A DNA stretch of 64,000 nucleotides from Rhodococcus erythropolis NBRC 15567 (GCF_001552595.1 NZ_BCRM01000025.1:49254-113253), one strand, 5' to 3'; positions 40,015 through 48,840 are shown, counted from the first letter of the stretch. Numbers and translations: made by a program. The notes: generated by a model from the letters alone, not told the origin.

Positions 40015-40660
40015 CGTGCCCTACGAAGCGCAGGAGCGTCGAGGAGTCGGATGTGTAGCAATCTTTGCCGCCCTGGGGTCGCCGGGTGAAGCACTGGCTT
40101 CGCCACTTCGGTGCTACGTCCGATGTTGCGGCAATCTGCCGGTTCTCGTTGTGCTGTGGTGAACGATCAGCCATTGCGGCGCTCGGCGACGAGAGTTCCA
40201 GGTGATCGCATCGTGCGGCTGGTGGTCAATTCGATTCCCTCCTTGGCTAGATGGGCTCGTGGTTTACGCGGCCTCCTTGCGCTTGGTGTCCGAATGAGCT
40301 GCGCGCCACCAATTAACTGTTGACCGTTCAATAAGTTTGCGTGGCCATATCGCCAGAGACCGCGTTGCATGCAATCTGCTGAAATGCTCCGGATCGTGCC
40401 TTGTTTGCACGTTTGCTCGACTGTCACCACTGGGCGGATGGTCCAAGTTTGGTGTCGTTCGCCACATTGGGACCTAAGTCCCATTCCCTGCTCTGAGCCC
40501 TGTCGATATGTATCTGTTACCGGAAGTTCACCGCAAGTCTCCGATAGTTGGTCGCGGGAGCCTGTTGATAAAACGGAACGCTTGGTACTGTCCGGTAACT
40601 TGCATTTAGTTAGTGTTCAGCTACCGAATTGGTTGCTGGTCCGCGACGTAGGAGTTACTC
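40015..40660. other. Gene-poor region upstream of the accessory locus
   Basis: 646 bp with no convincing gene. It includes a perfect minus-strand Shine-Dalgarno (AAGGAGGG, 40237-40244) 7 nt before a TTG that opens only a 20-codon frame (40167-40229), a GGGAC-N4-GTCCC palindrome at 40469-40482, and a slightly lower GC than flanking genes. It may be remnant sequence from insertion next to the tRNA. No transposase or integrase is readable. Confidence 0.5.
40466..40485 (+). promoter_or_regulatory. DosR-box-like palindrome
   Basis: GGGACCTAAGTCCC core at 40469-40482 agrees with 14 of 20 positions of the DosR/DevR dormancy box (TTSGGGACTWWAGTCCCSAA). It lies 176 bp before the porin gene. A second similar site is at 50166-50185. 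Binding is not shown. Confidence 0.35.
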
Positions 40661-41344
40661 ATGGCAACCGAATTGAAAGCACGAACATCTCGCCGTCGAT
40701 CGAGGGCCGCGGTAGGGCTCGCGGCGTGTGCGGTTGCCGCGCTGTCGTCTGGTGTGGTCTTCGCAGGGAGCGCATCGGCAACGCCGACGGCGTTGGCGGA
40801 CAAATTCGCGAGCACGGTCACCGATGACGGCTGGTCGTTGGATCTCGCCGCCACGAAACTGTCGTCGAACCCGGTGCCGAATCTGGCGACGACGGCGTTC
40901 ACCCGTGAGGGGTTCGTGTCGGCGAAGGTGACCGGCACGATCGGTGGTGCGGGCGATTCGGCAGTGAAGACCGGATATGTCGAGCAGGGGTTGCAGATCG
41001 GCTGCCAGATCGATGTCTCCTCCGGACTTGGCATGGGGCTTGGCTTTTCGCTCGGCCCGTCTGTCGGTGTGAGTATTTCGGGTGTCCCGTCGGCGAACGT
41101 GGGTGTGAATGCGTCGGTGAATCCGAGTATTCAGTCGACGATTGCGCCGGGCACGATCACGACGATTCCGTTGGGGAAGAAGGATCTCGAGTCGTCGAAG
41201 GCGTCGATCACGGCAGAGAACGTGCACGTGAAGGTTGATGCGTGCATGGGGCCGGTGACGATTCGCTCCTACGCACAACTCTCGGTGTCGACGGCGACGT
41301 CGGACAACACGTTGTTCGTGTACTCCGATCCGACCTGGCTCTGA
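40661..41344 (+). CDS. MspA-family porin at head of toxin locus
   Basis: 227 residues with a Sec signal peptide (basic start, hydrophobic 17-36, cleavage near 'ASA-T'). The mature part carries MspA marks: 'DDGWSLDLAATKLSSNPVP' near the start, 'GYVEQGLQIGCQIDVSSG' and C-terminal 'GPVTIRSYAQLSV'. Two Cys, one in each half, could form a disulfide. Encodes an outer-membrane channel subunit. Followed by two small envelope-protein genes and the secreted HNH toxin in the same direction, which suggests a joint role. Confidence 0.85.
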   Translation: MATELKARTSRRRSRAAVGLAACAVAALSSGVVFAGSASATPTALADKFASTVTDDGWSLDLAATKLSSNPVPNLATTAFTREGFVSAKVTGTIGGAGDSAVKTGYVEQGLQIGCQIDVSSGLGMGLGFSLGPSVGVSISGVPSANVGVNASVNPSIQSTIAPGTITTIPLGKKDLESSKASITAENVHVKVDACMGPVTIRSYAQLSVSTATSDNTLFVYSDPTWL

Positions 41345-41434
41345 CCCGCGCAGCCGTCGTCAGCGCTGCTGGCGACTATTCCCGATCCGCCCAGTCCAGG
41401 GGTGGTTACTCATCACGCCCACAAAGGAGAAATC

Positions 41435-41833
41435 ATGAAGATTCGTACCTTGGCCACTGCCGGAACCCTCACCGCGGGTATCGCCCTGTTCGGTGTTCTC
41501 GGCGCAGGCGTGGCATCTGCTGCAACTCCGATCGTCGAACCTGAGCAGGGTCGGATCGGTCTGTCGCTCTCGAATGCGGAAACCGCGGCGTTGGCGGCGA
41601 GCCCGATCCCGGACGCCATCTCCGACATCGTTCCAGGCTCGCAGCGGTGGATTGAGCTCGCACCGGGCTCGGCGCTCACCGTCGGCCCCGATGGCAAGCT
41701 CAGCGCCCCCGACCGCGTAGTGATAGGCGAAGCCGCTGCCCATGCTGGTGGCTACGTCGATGTCTACCTGGCTGATCCGAACAACCCGGCCAACGCCGGG
41801 TACGTCACCCTGACCTACCAGTACTGGAACTGA
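41435..41833 (+). CDS. Small secreted protein of unknown function
   Basis: 132 residues; signal peptide with hydrophobic 'LTAGIALFGVLGAGVASA' and cleavage before 'ATPIVEP'. The mature part (about 100 residues) has no Cys and ends with an aromatic strand 'VTLTYQYWN', as outer-membrane or surface proteins often do. AAAGGAGA sits 6 nt before ATG 41435. Between the porin and the two-TM gene. No family recognised. Confidence 0.7.
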   Translation: MKIRTLATAGTLTAGIALFGVLGAGVASAATPIVEPEQGRIGLSLSNAETAALAASPIPDAISDIVPGSQRWIELAPGSALTVGPDGKLSAPDRVVIGEAAAHAGGYVDVYLADPNNPANAGYVTLTYQYWN

Positions 41834-41895
41834 TACCGCGCCCAGCACCGGCGACCCGTTTTCCCCGCTCTCCCTTCCCATTTGGAGTTCCAGTC

Positions 41896-42234
41896 ATGAC
41901 CGTCAACAACGCCGAACGCCGCAGTGTCCAACCGGAACCCGCTGCCGTCGATAGGAAAGACGTTGCAGACGTTGATGACTGGGATCCGGACAGTGAACTC
42001 AGTCCACTCTCCAAGGCTGTGATCGCTACGGCAGTTGGACTGGGGTTGCTGATCGCGGCATTCGCGGTGATCGGGAAGCTCGCCGGCTGGGCGAACGACT
42101 ACGGGACGATCCTGGTTTACCTGGCGTTCTTCTTGTGGATGTCGATCTCCGGACGGTTGTTCTGGTGGGGCGCAGACAAACTCATCGCGCTACTCCGAAC
42201 GAAGAAGAGTGACAATCGTGGTGCGCACCGGTGA
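41896..42234 (+). CDS. Small two-TM membrane protein
   Basis: 112 residues: acidic, disordered N-terminus (1-38), two TM helices (about 40-62 and 70-92) and a basic tail. GGAG lies 8 nt before the ATG. Its stop overlaps the toxin start (GTGA), so the two are translated together. It could be an inner-membrane partner or chaperone for toxin export. No family recognised. Confidence 0.7.
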   Translation: MTVNNAERRSVQPEPAAVDRKDVADVDDWDPDSELSPLSKAVIATAVGLGLLIAAFAVIGKLAGWANDYGTILVYLAFFLWMSISGRLFWWGADKLIALLRTKKSDNRGAHR

Positions 42235-45227
42235 AGTCCGGTAGACGACTTCGCCGGACTCTCGCGGGAGTGCTTGCCGCCGGGGCGCTGTTGACCGGAG
42301 CGGCCGGAGTGATCGGTGCGGGAATCGCACTCTCCGCCGCTCCGGCGAACGCGACGCCGGAAGAAGACTGCGCGGCGGTGCGGGCACGTGATCATCAGAT
42401 CTACCTGAATCTCATTGCGTCGCTGCCACCTGGCGCGCCCATCCCGCCAGAGATCATCAACCCGTGCCTGAGCGCGCCGTCCACGACGTCGACAGCTGCG
42501 CCGACGACCACGGTCGGGCTCCCCGGTGTGCAGGCTCCAGGCGGTGGCCCGAATGTCGGGGCCAATGCTCCGACGAACTTTCCCACCTACAACGGCACCC
42601 CCATCGTCCCTGTGCCGACGATCGAGGTTCCACCCATTACTTCCGAGTCCCCCGCCTCGGAAACTGGTGTCGGTGCATTCCCCAATGCATCGGCATCAGC
42701 GGTTCCCTCACCCACACCCACCCCGGGTGAGGGAACCACCACCGATCGCGGTCCAGGACCGATCCCCGCGGATTCGGATTCGGATTCGAATATCGCACCG
42801 GCCCAAACGGTTCCGGATCCGGCAGCAGATGTTTCCACCGCCGGGGAGGACTCGGGCCGTGACCGGTATCTCGAACTCGCCCTGATCGGCGCTGCGGCGT
42901 TCACCGCTGCGGGTATCGGAGTGCGCGGGCGGCCGGGACCTTTCAGCCCCCGCACGCCCGAATCAGTACTCTCCCAGGCGGTCGGGACTGTCGTGTCGCC
43001 GTTGACTGCGTACGCACCTGGCGGGCAGTCCTCGTTGCGGGTGTTCGATCCGATCACCGGCGGAAGCCGGTTCTTCTTCCTGATCCACGACGAAACGTCG
43101 TCGCACGAATCCGTGATTCCGGTGACGGTGCCGCCCGGCGGTCACATGAGTGTCAGCCCCGATGGCACGGTCACCGTCTTCGACGCCGACGGGAATCCGG
43201 TCTCGACAATCGATGCCCCGTGGGCGTACGACGCCAACGGCACACCCATTCCGACGCACTACGAGATCCGGGACGGGCAACTCGTGCAGGTCGTCGACAC
43301 CGCAGGCATAGAGAACCTGCTGTACCCGATCCTCGCCGACCCGGAGCTGACACCGGAAGAACGTGCTGCGCTCGAAGCGCAGGCGAACTTCATCGGCCCG
43401 ATGACCCCGGAGGGCGAACAAGCACGCAGGGACGCACAAAATGTCCTCGCCGCCAACCCCCCGGAGCCGGCAGATTCAGGCCTCGAGCAGCTCATGCTCG
43501 GTGACCCTAACTCCGAGGTCTCCGAACCGCCGATCACCGAAACAGGAACCGGAAACCCTGTCGGCGACGCGATACTCGCCGATCAAACCCAGGAGCCGAT
43601 CACTTCGAACATCGGCGGGCGGGACTACACCACCGAACCTGCGGACCCGGCAGATTCAGACCTCGGCCAGCTCATGTCCGGTGACCCTAACTCCGAGGTC
43701 TCCGAACCGCCGATCACCGAAACAGGAACCGGAAACCCTGTCGGCGACGCGATACTCGCCTATCAAACCCAGGAGCCGATCACTTCGAACATCGGCGGGC
43801 AGGACTACACCACCGAACCTGTCGTCACTGACACCTCCTTCACGGACGAAAACGGAACCAGCTGGTCTGGCACAGCCTCGAAGGTGCCGAACGTATGGAG
43901 TTGGACGTATACCGACGCACAGGGAGAAGAGCACGACCTGCAGGTCACCTACGACGAGGAGGGTCGCCCGCATCGGGTTTTCGACAACTACACCTCCACT
44001 CTGTACCTGTACGACTGGAGCACCGGCGAACCCGTTCTGATCGGCGACCCGCACTATCTGGACTCGGGCGTTGCTTTCGATCAGCCTTACACCGGCGAGA
44101 TCATGAGCTTCGTTCTCCCACCATTGCGTGGGGGGCGTCTGATTGCTGGCGCAGTCCGGGCCGAAGACCTGATCGTCTCGAACCGGACAGCACCGACCCG
44201 CCCCCCGGTTACTTCACCGGCTGTTCCTGCGCAGAGTGTTCCCCGTCCGGGTGCAGTGCCACCGCGCGGCATACCCGTCATCGACGGCACAGTTCCACCT
44301 GCCGAACATGACCAACCCACGATCCCTTCCGTGAATGAACCTGCACGCCCGGATCCCACGATTCCGGAACCCTCTCAACCCACTTCGCCCGGCGATCCCG
44401 ATCGTGGCGAGTGGGAATCACCCTCGCCCGGTGAGGTTGCTGATCCGGGGTCGAACCCAGAACCGAAGGCTCCCTCGCCAGGTCACGTCGAGGAACCGAG
44501 TGTGCCGACTTTGCCCGATGTCGGTCATGTGCCGGTGAATCCGGATGCTCCCGGCGCTCCGCAGCAACCTGGACCACCGGAATTCGACCCCTTCGCCACC
44601 GATCCGAGCACGATCCCCCAACCAGGGGTCATCGATGATCCGACCGAGCGGCCGTCGACCAGCGTAGTTACACCGCCACAAAACGAGCACGAGCCAATCC
44701 AGCCGGGGGCCACGTTTGTTGGTCCGCCCGGAAGTGAAGGCGATCGGACGCCAGGCACCAGTCCAACTGTGGAGCAACCTCTCGACAGTACGTGGCCTTT
44801 GGGCACCGACTTCCCGTCTGGCGATACAAGTGACAGTCCGGGACCGACCGAACATGTTGACATGCCAGACTTTCCATGGCCACCTGCAAATACTTGGGGT
44901 CAAGTATATCCAGCTATTCTTGACCCCAGGACGTTCGAGACGATCCGACCGTTCCCATACGGAATGCCCAGCGTCCCACCAGCGGACCGAGTAACCTGGT
45001 CCTCGAGTGCACGTCAAATATTCTTGGCCGAATGGGAGGAAAGAGGTTTTCCTGTTCCGGAGCCGGCCGCCCCCGGAGCGGACCCCTGGGCAGGATGGGA
45101 GGTGCATCACATACTTCCCCGGAAGTACGGAGGCACGAATGACTTCTGGAATCTAGTCCCCCTGCCCACTTCTATACATGCACTCTTCACTCGATGGTGG
45201 GAATTTTATGCCGATATCTATAACTGA
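42231..45227 (+). CDS. Secreted polymorphic-toxin-like protein with C-terminal HNH nuclease
   Basis: 998 residues starting at GTG 42231. Order: basic start and Sec signal peptide (cleavage near 'APANA-TPEED'), Pro/Thr/Ser-rich stretch, a hydrophobic segment near 220 ('LALIGAAAFTAAGIGV'), a globular region (250-400), two 60-residue repeats (about 411-530), a second globular region (to about 650), a long Pro-rich linker (650-900) and a short C-terminal nuclease domain with 'WEVHHILPRKYGGTND' and 'NLVPLPTSIHALFTRWW', a His-Asn-His pattern. The 3' end is AT-richer than the rest, as expected for exchangeable toxin tips. No WXG100/LXG or PAAR domain is seen, so export is probably Sec. The immunity gene overlaps its end. 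Confidence 0.78.
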   Translation: MKSGRRLRRTLAGVLAAGALLTGAAGVIGAGIALSAAPANATPEEDCAAVRARDHQIYLNLIASLPPGAPIPPEIINPCLSAPSTTSTAAPTTTVGLPGVQAPGGGPNVGANAPTNFPTYNGTPIVPVPTIEVPPITSESPASETGVGAFPNASASAVPSPTPTPGEGTTTDRGPGPIPADSDSDSNIAPAQTVPDPAADVSTAGEDSGRDRYLELALIGAAAFTAAGIGVRGRPGPFSPRTPESVLSQAVGTVVSPLTAYAPGGQSSLRVFDPITGGSRFFFLIHDETSSHESVIPVTVPPGGHMSVSPDGTVTVFDADGNPVSTIDAPWAYDANGTPIPTHYEIRDGQLVQVVDTAGIENLLYPILADPELTPEERAALEAQANFIGPMTPEGEQARRDAQNVLAANPPEPADSGLEQLMLGDPNSEVSEPPITETGTGNPVGDAILADQTQEPITSNIGGRDYTTEPADPADSDLGQLMSGDPNSEVSEPPITETGTGNPVGDAILAYQTQEPITSNIGGQDYTTEPVVTDTSFTDENGTSWSGTASKVPNVWSWTYTDAQGEEHDLQVTYDEEGRPHRVFDNYTSTLYLYDWSTGEPVLIGDPHYLDSGVAFDQPYTGEIMSFVLPPLRGGRLIAGAVRAEDLIVSNRTAPTRPPVTSPAVPAQSVPRPGAVPPRGIPVIDGTVPPAEHDQPTIPSVNEPARPDPTIPEPSQPTSPGDPDRGEWESPSPGEVADPGSNPEPKAPSPGHVEEPSVPTLPDVGHVPVNPDAPGAPQQPGPPEFDPFATDPSTIPQPGVIDDPTERPSTSVVTPPQNEHEPIQPGATFVGPPGSEGDRTPGTSPTVEQPLDSTWPLGTDFPSGDTSDSPGPTEHVDMPDFPWPPANTWGQVYPAILDPRTFETIRPFPYGMPSVPPADRVTWSSSARQIFLAEWEERGFPVPEPAAPGADPWAGWEVHHILPRKYGGTNDFWNLVPLPTSIHALFTRWWEFYADIYN
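43462..43821 (+). repeat. Two tandem 180-bp (60-residue) repeats in toxin gene
   Basis: Copies at about 43462-43641 and 43642-43821. From 43500 on they differ at only two bases over about 140 bp, while the first 40 bp differ at about eight. This means recent duplication or gene conversion inside the stalk region of the toxin. Confidence 0.93.
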
Positions 45228-45729
45228 TGCGCTGGAGTCCTATCCTGACATCCAGCGGGTCCTAGTCCCGACGCATCCAGGCCGATCATTCGACGTCTAC
45301 AACACCTACGACCCGCCGGCAGAGGCTGAAGAGGTGTCTCAGTATTGGAACCTAGATACCCTGCCGAGAGATCTCTTCGATTTATGGAGAAGCGCGAGAG
45401 AATGCAGACTTCACCACGATAGGGGCTCAGGAAAGGACGGAATAACACTCCTTTCTCCGCCGAAAGCTCGAGAAGTTACGGAACGCGAGCTGGAATTCTG
45501 GGATGACGAGGATGGGCGCTTCTTGAAGAGTGACATAATAATCGGCACAATGGTGGTCGAGCCAGATTTCATTGTATTCGACACAAGAAAAAACGACTTC
45601 AATGTTCTGTTAGCTTCAACTCTCGACGGACGTGAGGACTGGCCTATCGTGGGGCGGAACATTTCCGACTTCTTGCTGCGTTATCGTGATTTACCTGGAG
45701 AAAGCCACTGGCAGCGCTCGATCGTTTGA
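45208..45729 (+). CDS. SUKH/SMI1-KNR4-like immunity protein (putative)
   Basis: 173 residues, starting inside the last 20 bp of the toxin gene, the usual position of a cognate immunity gene. 'LPRDLFDLWRSARECRL' resembles the SUKH helix that follows the first strand, and 'DGREDWPIVGRNISDFLLRY' resembles its C-terminal 'W..ia.sf.efl' ending; strands with alternating hydrophobics lie between. The gene is AT-rich compared with neighbours, another sign of transfer with its toxin tip. The SUKH call is by pattern only; function as immunity is inferred. Confidence 0.58.
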   Translation: MPISITDALESYPDIQRVLVPTHPGRSFDVYNTYDPPAEAEEVSQYWNLDTLPRDLFDLWRSARECRLHHDRGSGKDGITLLSPPKAREVTERELEFWDDEDGRFLKSDIIIGTMVVEPDFIVFDTRKNDFNVLLASTLDGREDWPIVGRNISDFLLRYRDLPGESHWQRSIV

Positions 45730-46493
45730 TGCACCGGAGAGCGAAGTTGGCTTCCGTCCTCGAGGGAATCGATGGCTTGGCCATGGCGACCCCGAGGAAG
45801 GTGCGCGGTTCTGCATGGGAGCGGGTGTTGAAGGCTGCGGCGAGCAACCTTGGCCCAGAGTGGGTTGTGGCACGATCTGGCACCCAGGGGGAGTTGATCC
45901 ATCTACCAGTGCGATGGTGGTTCAATTCCATTGGGTTGGATCCCAAACCGAACCGGGAAGAGTTGACCTTCAGTCATGTGCCCCTGATGAGAGAATTCAC
46001 GCCGGGCACTATCACCTTTCGACAGAGTTCATATCAACCTGGTCCCACAGATTCTGGACCACCGAACATGCAGATGGACATCTTCGATACCCGCGGTGCT
46101 GCGGAGATCGTGCGCTGGTGGGCGCTCGGTCCGTCCACCAAGTTCTTTGCTGCACCGCCGCTTCCCGACTCGGTAGCTGCAGCCGAGCAGGCTTATGCCG
46201 ACCGCAAGGAAGAGCCTTGCCGGGATTGGATGATTTCGGCTGGCCTGCGGGTGATAGCTGACACCGGTTCGCCAATCGAGGTCATCGACAGCGTCCTCTG
46301 GGAGTTGGCTCGCCGTGACGTCGGTGGCCACGTCCAAAGTTTCTGACGAGAATTTCGCGCGGTCGCGGAAAACAGAGACCGACTAGCGACATTGCAGTGG
46401 CTGGACGAAGAACGACGTCGTTCTGTAAAGGGTGCATACGGGCTTCGGGATTCTGCGTTTGCCGATGTGATTTTCCGTACTGAGGACTCGTAG
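45729..46493 (+). pseudogene. Unknown island protein, interrupted by in-frame TGA
   Basis: ATG 45729 overlaps the previous stop. The open part (to the TGA at 46344-46346) encodes 205 residues like those of the next gene ('SAWERVLKAAASNLGPEWV' vs 'AAWEKVLGAAVEKLGPNWT'; 'LRVIADTGSPIEVID' vs 'LRVITDTGSPLEVID'). After the TGA the same frame continues 48 codons to TAG 46491-46493 and still matches the paralog ('LQWLDEERRRS' vs 'LWWLDEHRRAT'). The TGA aligns with a Trp (TGG) of the paralog, so one G-to-A change created it. A shortened protein may still be made. Confidence 0.75.
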
Positions 46494-46611
46494 CCGAGGG
46501 AAGTAGGCGTGAGGGAGTGGAGTCGGATGGATCGCGCGCCGCGTCGGAGAAACCGCTGTCGGTGCGCACAATCGCTCCTTTTCGTCTACCAAATAATATG
46601 AATGGTCCTTT

Positions 46612-47448
46612 ATGGCAAGCATGCACATGAGCGATGACAAGCCTAAGCCACCGAAATCGGTCACTGAGGTCCTTGAGTCCCTGGGAATGGACCGGGATCA
46701 ATTGCGGGAGATGGCGAAAGATGCGATCGCAGACTTGACTCCGAAAAAGGGGAGAGGCGCTGCGTGGGAGAAGGTGTTGGGAGCGGCGGTTGAGAAGCTC
46801 GGGCCGAACTGGACGATCATCGGGAGCGGGTTGCGAGCCAAGCTGCTGCACACTCCGGTGCGATGGTTTTTCGACACCGTCGGGATCGATCCGATTCCCA
46901 ACCGTGAGAAACTGACGATTACTCACCTACCACTCATCGAACCCCTCGATCCCGGAACACTCACTGAGTGGCAGGACCACTACGACAGCAGGCATAGCGG
47001 ACACGACTACCATGGCCGCCAGATTGATATCTTTGATACCGTCTCCGCTGCCGAGCTAGTGATCTGGTGGGCTGAGGGGCCAGCATCCGACCTGTTCGAC
47101 GCACGATCGGTGGAGGCACTCACCCCACTCCGTGAGAAGCAGTACCTTGAGCGCAGTCAGTCGGGTCCAGCACGCTGGACAATCTTGGCGGGGCTGCGTG
47201 TGATCACTGACACCGGTTCACCGCTCGAGGTTATCGACAACGCAATTGAATACTTCCGCGGCCGGGTTGCCGACCCGAAAGCTCCACTTGTGATGTTCTG
47301 GACGCAGTTTCGTGAGGTCGCTGCTGCCGGTGATCGAGAGAGGACACTGTGGTGGCTCGACGAGCATCGACGTGCCACGGTGCGTGAGCACTACCCGTTA
47401 CCGGATTCGGTGTTCGCCGACGTTCTCGAAGACCTGGGCGACGGCTAG
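46612..47448 (+). CDS. Unknown island protein, intact paralog
   Basis: 278 residues, intact member of the pair with the interrupted gene upstream. Trp-rich, cytosolic, no signal or TM. 'TPVRWFFDTVGIDPIPNRE', 'DIFDTVSAAELVIWWAEGP' and 'TLWWLDEHRRATVRE' are shared. Family not recognised; position suggests an orphan immunity or accessory protein. ATG 46612, 46621 and 46627 are all possible; TAATAT (46594-46599) could be a -10 giving a very short leader. Confidence 0.65.
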   Translation: MASMHMSDDKPKPPKSVTEVLESLGMDRDQLREMAKDAIADLTPKKGRGAAWEKVLGAAVEKLGPNWTIIGSGLRAKLLHTPVRWFFDTVGIDPIPNREKLTITHLPLIEPLDPGTLTEWQDHYDSRHSGHDYHGRQIDIFDTVSAAELVIWWAEGPASDLFDARSVEALTPLREKQYLERSQSGPARWTILAGLRVITDTGSPLEVIDNAIEYFRGRVADPKAPLVMFWTQFREVAAAGDRERTLWWLDEHRRATVREHYPLPDSVFADVLEDLGDG

Positions 47449-47508
47449 CCATGTGACAGCAAAGATCTCGAATTTGCTTCGACCACAACGCTTCAAGAGG
47501 AGAATTCA

Positions 47509-47928
47509 ATGGACCACTGGGTCGTCGTCCCGGAACAGCCAGGGTTTGTCGGGGATCGCACAGTTGTCGATGCCGCAACCTCGCCGCCGACGGTAGAGAG
47601 GGCGCACTTCGTGTTCACCCGGCAACCTACCGACGGACTGATCGGCGCCGGACCGCTGGTGTTGGCGGACCGTGAGACCGCGGAAGCGCTTGAGGACAAC
47701 GTCTTCGGTGAAGTGTCCCTTCATCCGGCTGACCTCGATACGGACCCGGCGTCGGGGTTGTTGCGGGTTCCCGACTTTGTGTGGTGTCAGGTGCATGGGC
47801 AAGCGGGGATGCTCGATATCGGCCTGACCGAGGACGGCCGCCTGGTGATGTCGGGGCAAGCGTTGCTGGTGTTCCACTCTTTCGGTGGCGGCATCGACAA
47901 CGCCACCATCTCCGAATGGCTCGGCTGA
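47509..47928 (+). CDS. Unknown island protein, 139 residues
   Basis: Acidic cytosolic protein without signal or TM; AGAGGAG lies 7 nt before the ATG. Strand-rich pattern ('AHFVFTRQP', 'AGMLDIGLTEDGRLVM', 'ALLVFHSFGGGID'). No recognised family. Between the paralog pair and the Imm52-like gene, so an immunity-type role is possible but unproved. Confidence 0.6.
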   Translation: MDHWVVVPEQPGFVGDRTVVDAATSPPTVERAHFVFTRQPTDGLIGAGPLVLADRETAEALEDNVFGEVSLHPADLDTDPASGLLRVPDFVWCQVHGQAGMLDIGLTEDGRLVMSGQALLVFHSFGGGIDNATISEWLG

Positions 47929-47971
47929 ACCAACTTGCCCAACATATGCTTTGCCGTGGTGAAACTATGTG

Positions 47972-48148
47972 ATGGCATGCCTTGAGCGCAGCGCGCTCCC
48001 CCAAGTCGCCGTGATCGAGGAACTACCCACTGACACGTTGATCCGGTTGGGAGACAAGCCTATGCACGTCGGTGCCGCCGACATCGTGGCAGTGCGCGCA
48101 GTGTCGGGCTATGGAGATCAGGTCGGATTGGAAAGGACGGGGCGATGA
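47972..48148 (+). pseudogene. C-terminal fragment duplicate of the Imm52-like gene
   Basis: The frame from 47972 reads 'ERSALPQVAVIEELP', 'TLIRLGDKPMHVGAADIVAVR', nearly identical to the last 45 residues of the next gene ('DRSALPQSAVVEELP', 'TLIRLGDKPMEVAAADIVAVR'). No N-terminal part is found upstream and no ribosome binding site. It is a leftover of a tandem copy; its stop overlaps the next ATG. Confidence 0.8.
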
Positions 48149-48840
48149 GCTTTTTCGGGCGGCGGCCGACGGTAGCCGGATATTGGGGCACGCGGGTGCA
48201 GTCGAGTCAGGAAGTGGCGCAGACGATGCGCGCTTTCCTCGATGATCTGGAAGCGATCGACCCGGAGTTGGCGTTGTCGTTGGTCTCGACTGCCGAGTTC
48301 GACAAGGTGCCAGCAGATCTCAGTGTGGACGGGTTGGTGCGAATCTTCGAGCATTCCCGCTCGAAGGAGATGGGGTATTCGGACACCCCGGGACCGGGTT
48401 ACGACATCGACTTGTCGCCCGAGGACGGGACCGCGCGCCGGGTCGGTGCCTGGGTCGGCGGGCTGGAAACCAGTGCTCCCAACAGTGTCCGGGTGTCGTT
48501 GCCGACGGAGAAGCAGCTCACCGACAGTACCCGGCGGTTGCTCGACCCGGATATCGGAGACGCGATCGTGAGAGTGATCGTCAAGCATTGGGATCCGGAT
48601 CGGGCTCGGTGGAGCATCGGCGACTACATTGATCTTCAGAAGCGGTCGAAAGCTGAGGTCGAGGTGGGATGGGAAACATACTTCCATTCAGGAGTTACGT
48701 TCGATCGCAGCGCGCTGCCCCAATCTGCGGTGGTGGAGGAACTGCCCATTGGCACGTTGATTCGGTTGGGGGACAAGCCAATGGAGGTCGCTGCCGCCGA
48801 CATCGTGGCGGTGCGGACGGCGTTGGGTTACCCGGTGTAG
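48145..48840 (+). CDS. Imm52-like immunity protein (putative)
   Basis: 231 residues. The start 'VAGYWGTRVQSSQEVAQTMRAFLDDL' resembles the Imm52 opening 'AYWG.R.es...cA.r...fL..L'. No signal or TM. Imm52 proteins neutralise nuclease-type polymorphic toxins in other bacteria. No toxin tip directly precedes it here, so it may be an orphan guarding against neighbours' toxins. ATG 48145 overlaps the stop of the fragment upstream (ATGA). Confidence 0.6.
   Translation: MSFFGRRPTVAGYWGTRVQSSQEVAQTMRAFLDDLEAIDPELALSLVSTAEFDKVPADLSVDGLVRIFEHSRSKEMGYSDTPGPGYDIDLSPEDGTARRVGAWVGGLETSAPNSVRVSLPTEKQLTDSTRRLLDPDIGDAIVRVIVKHWDPDRARWSIGDYIDLQKRSKAEVEVGWETYFHSGVTFDRSALPQSAVVEELPIGTLIRLGDKPMEVAAADIVAVRTALGYPV

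Noticed and set aside
40015..40660. Insertion sequence or transposase remnant
   Set aside because: No DDE motif, terminal inverted repeats or target duplication could be recognised.
46344..46346. TGA as selenocysteine codon
   Set aside because: The paralog has Trp there, no redox motif surrounds it, and no SECIS-like hairpin directly follows.
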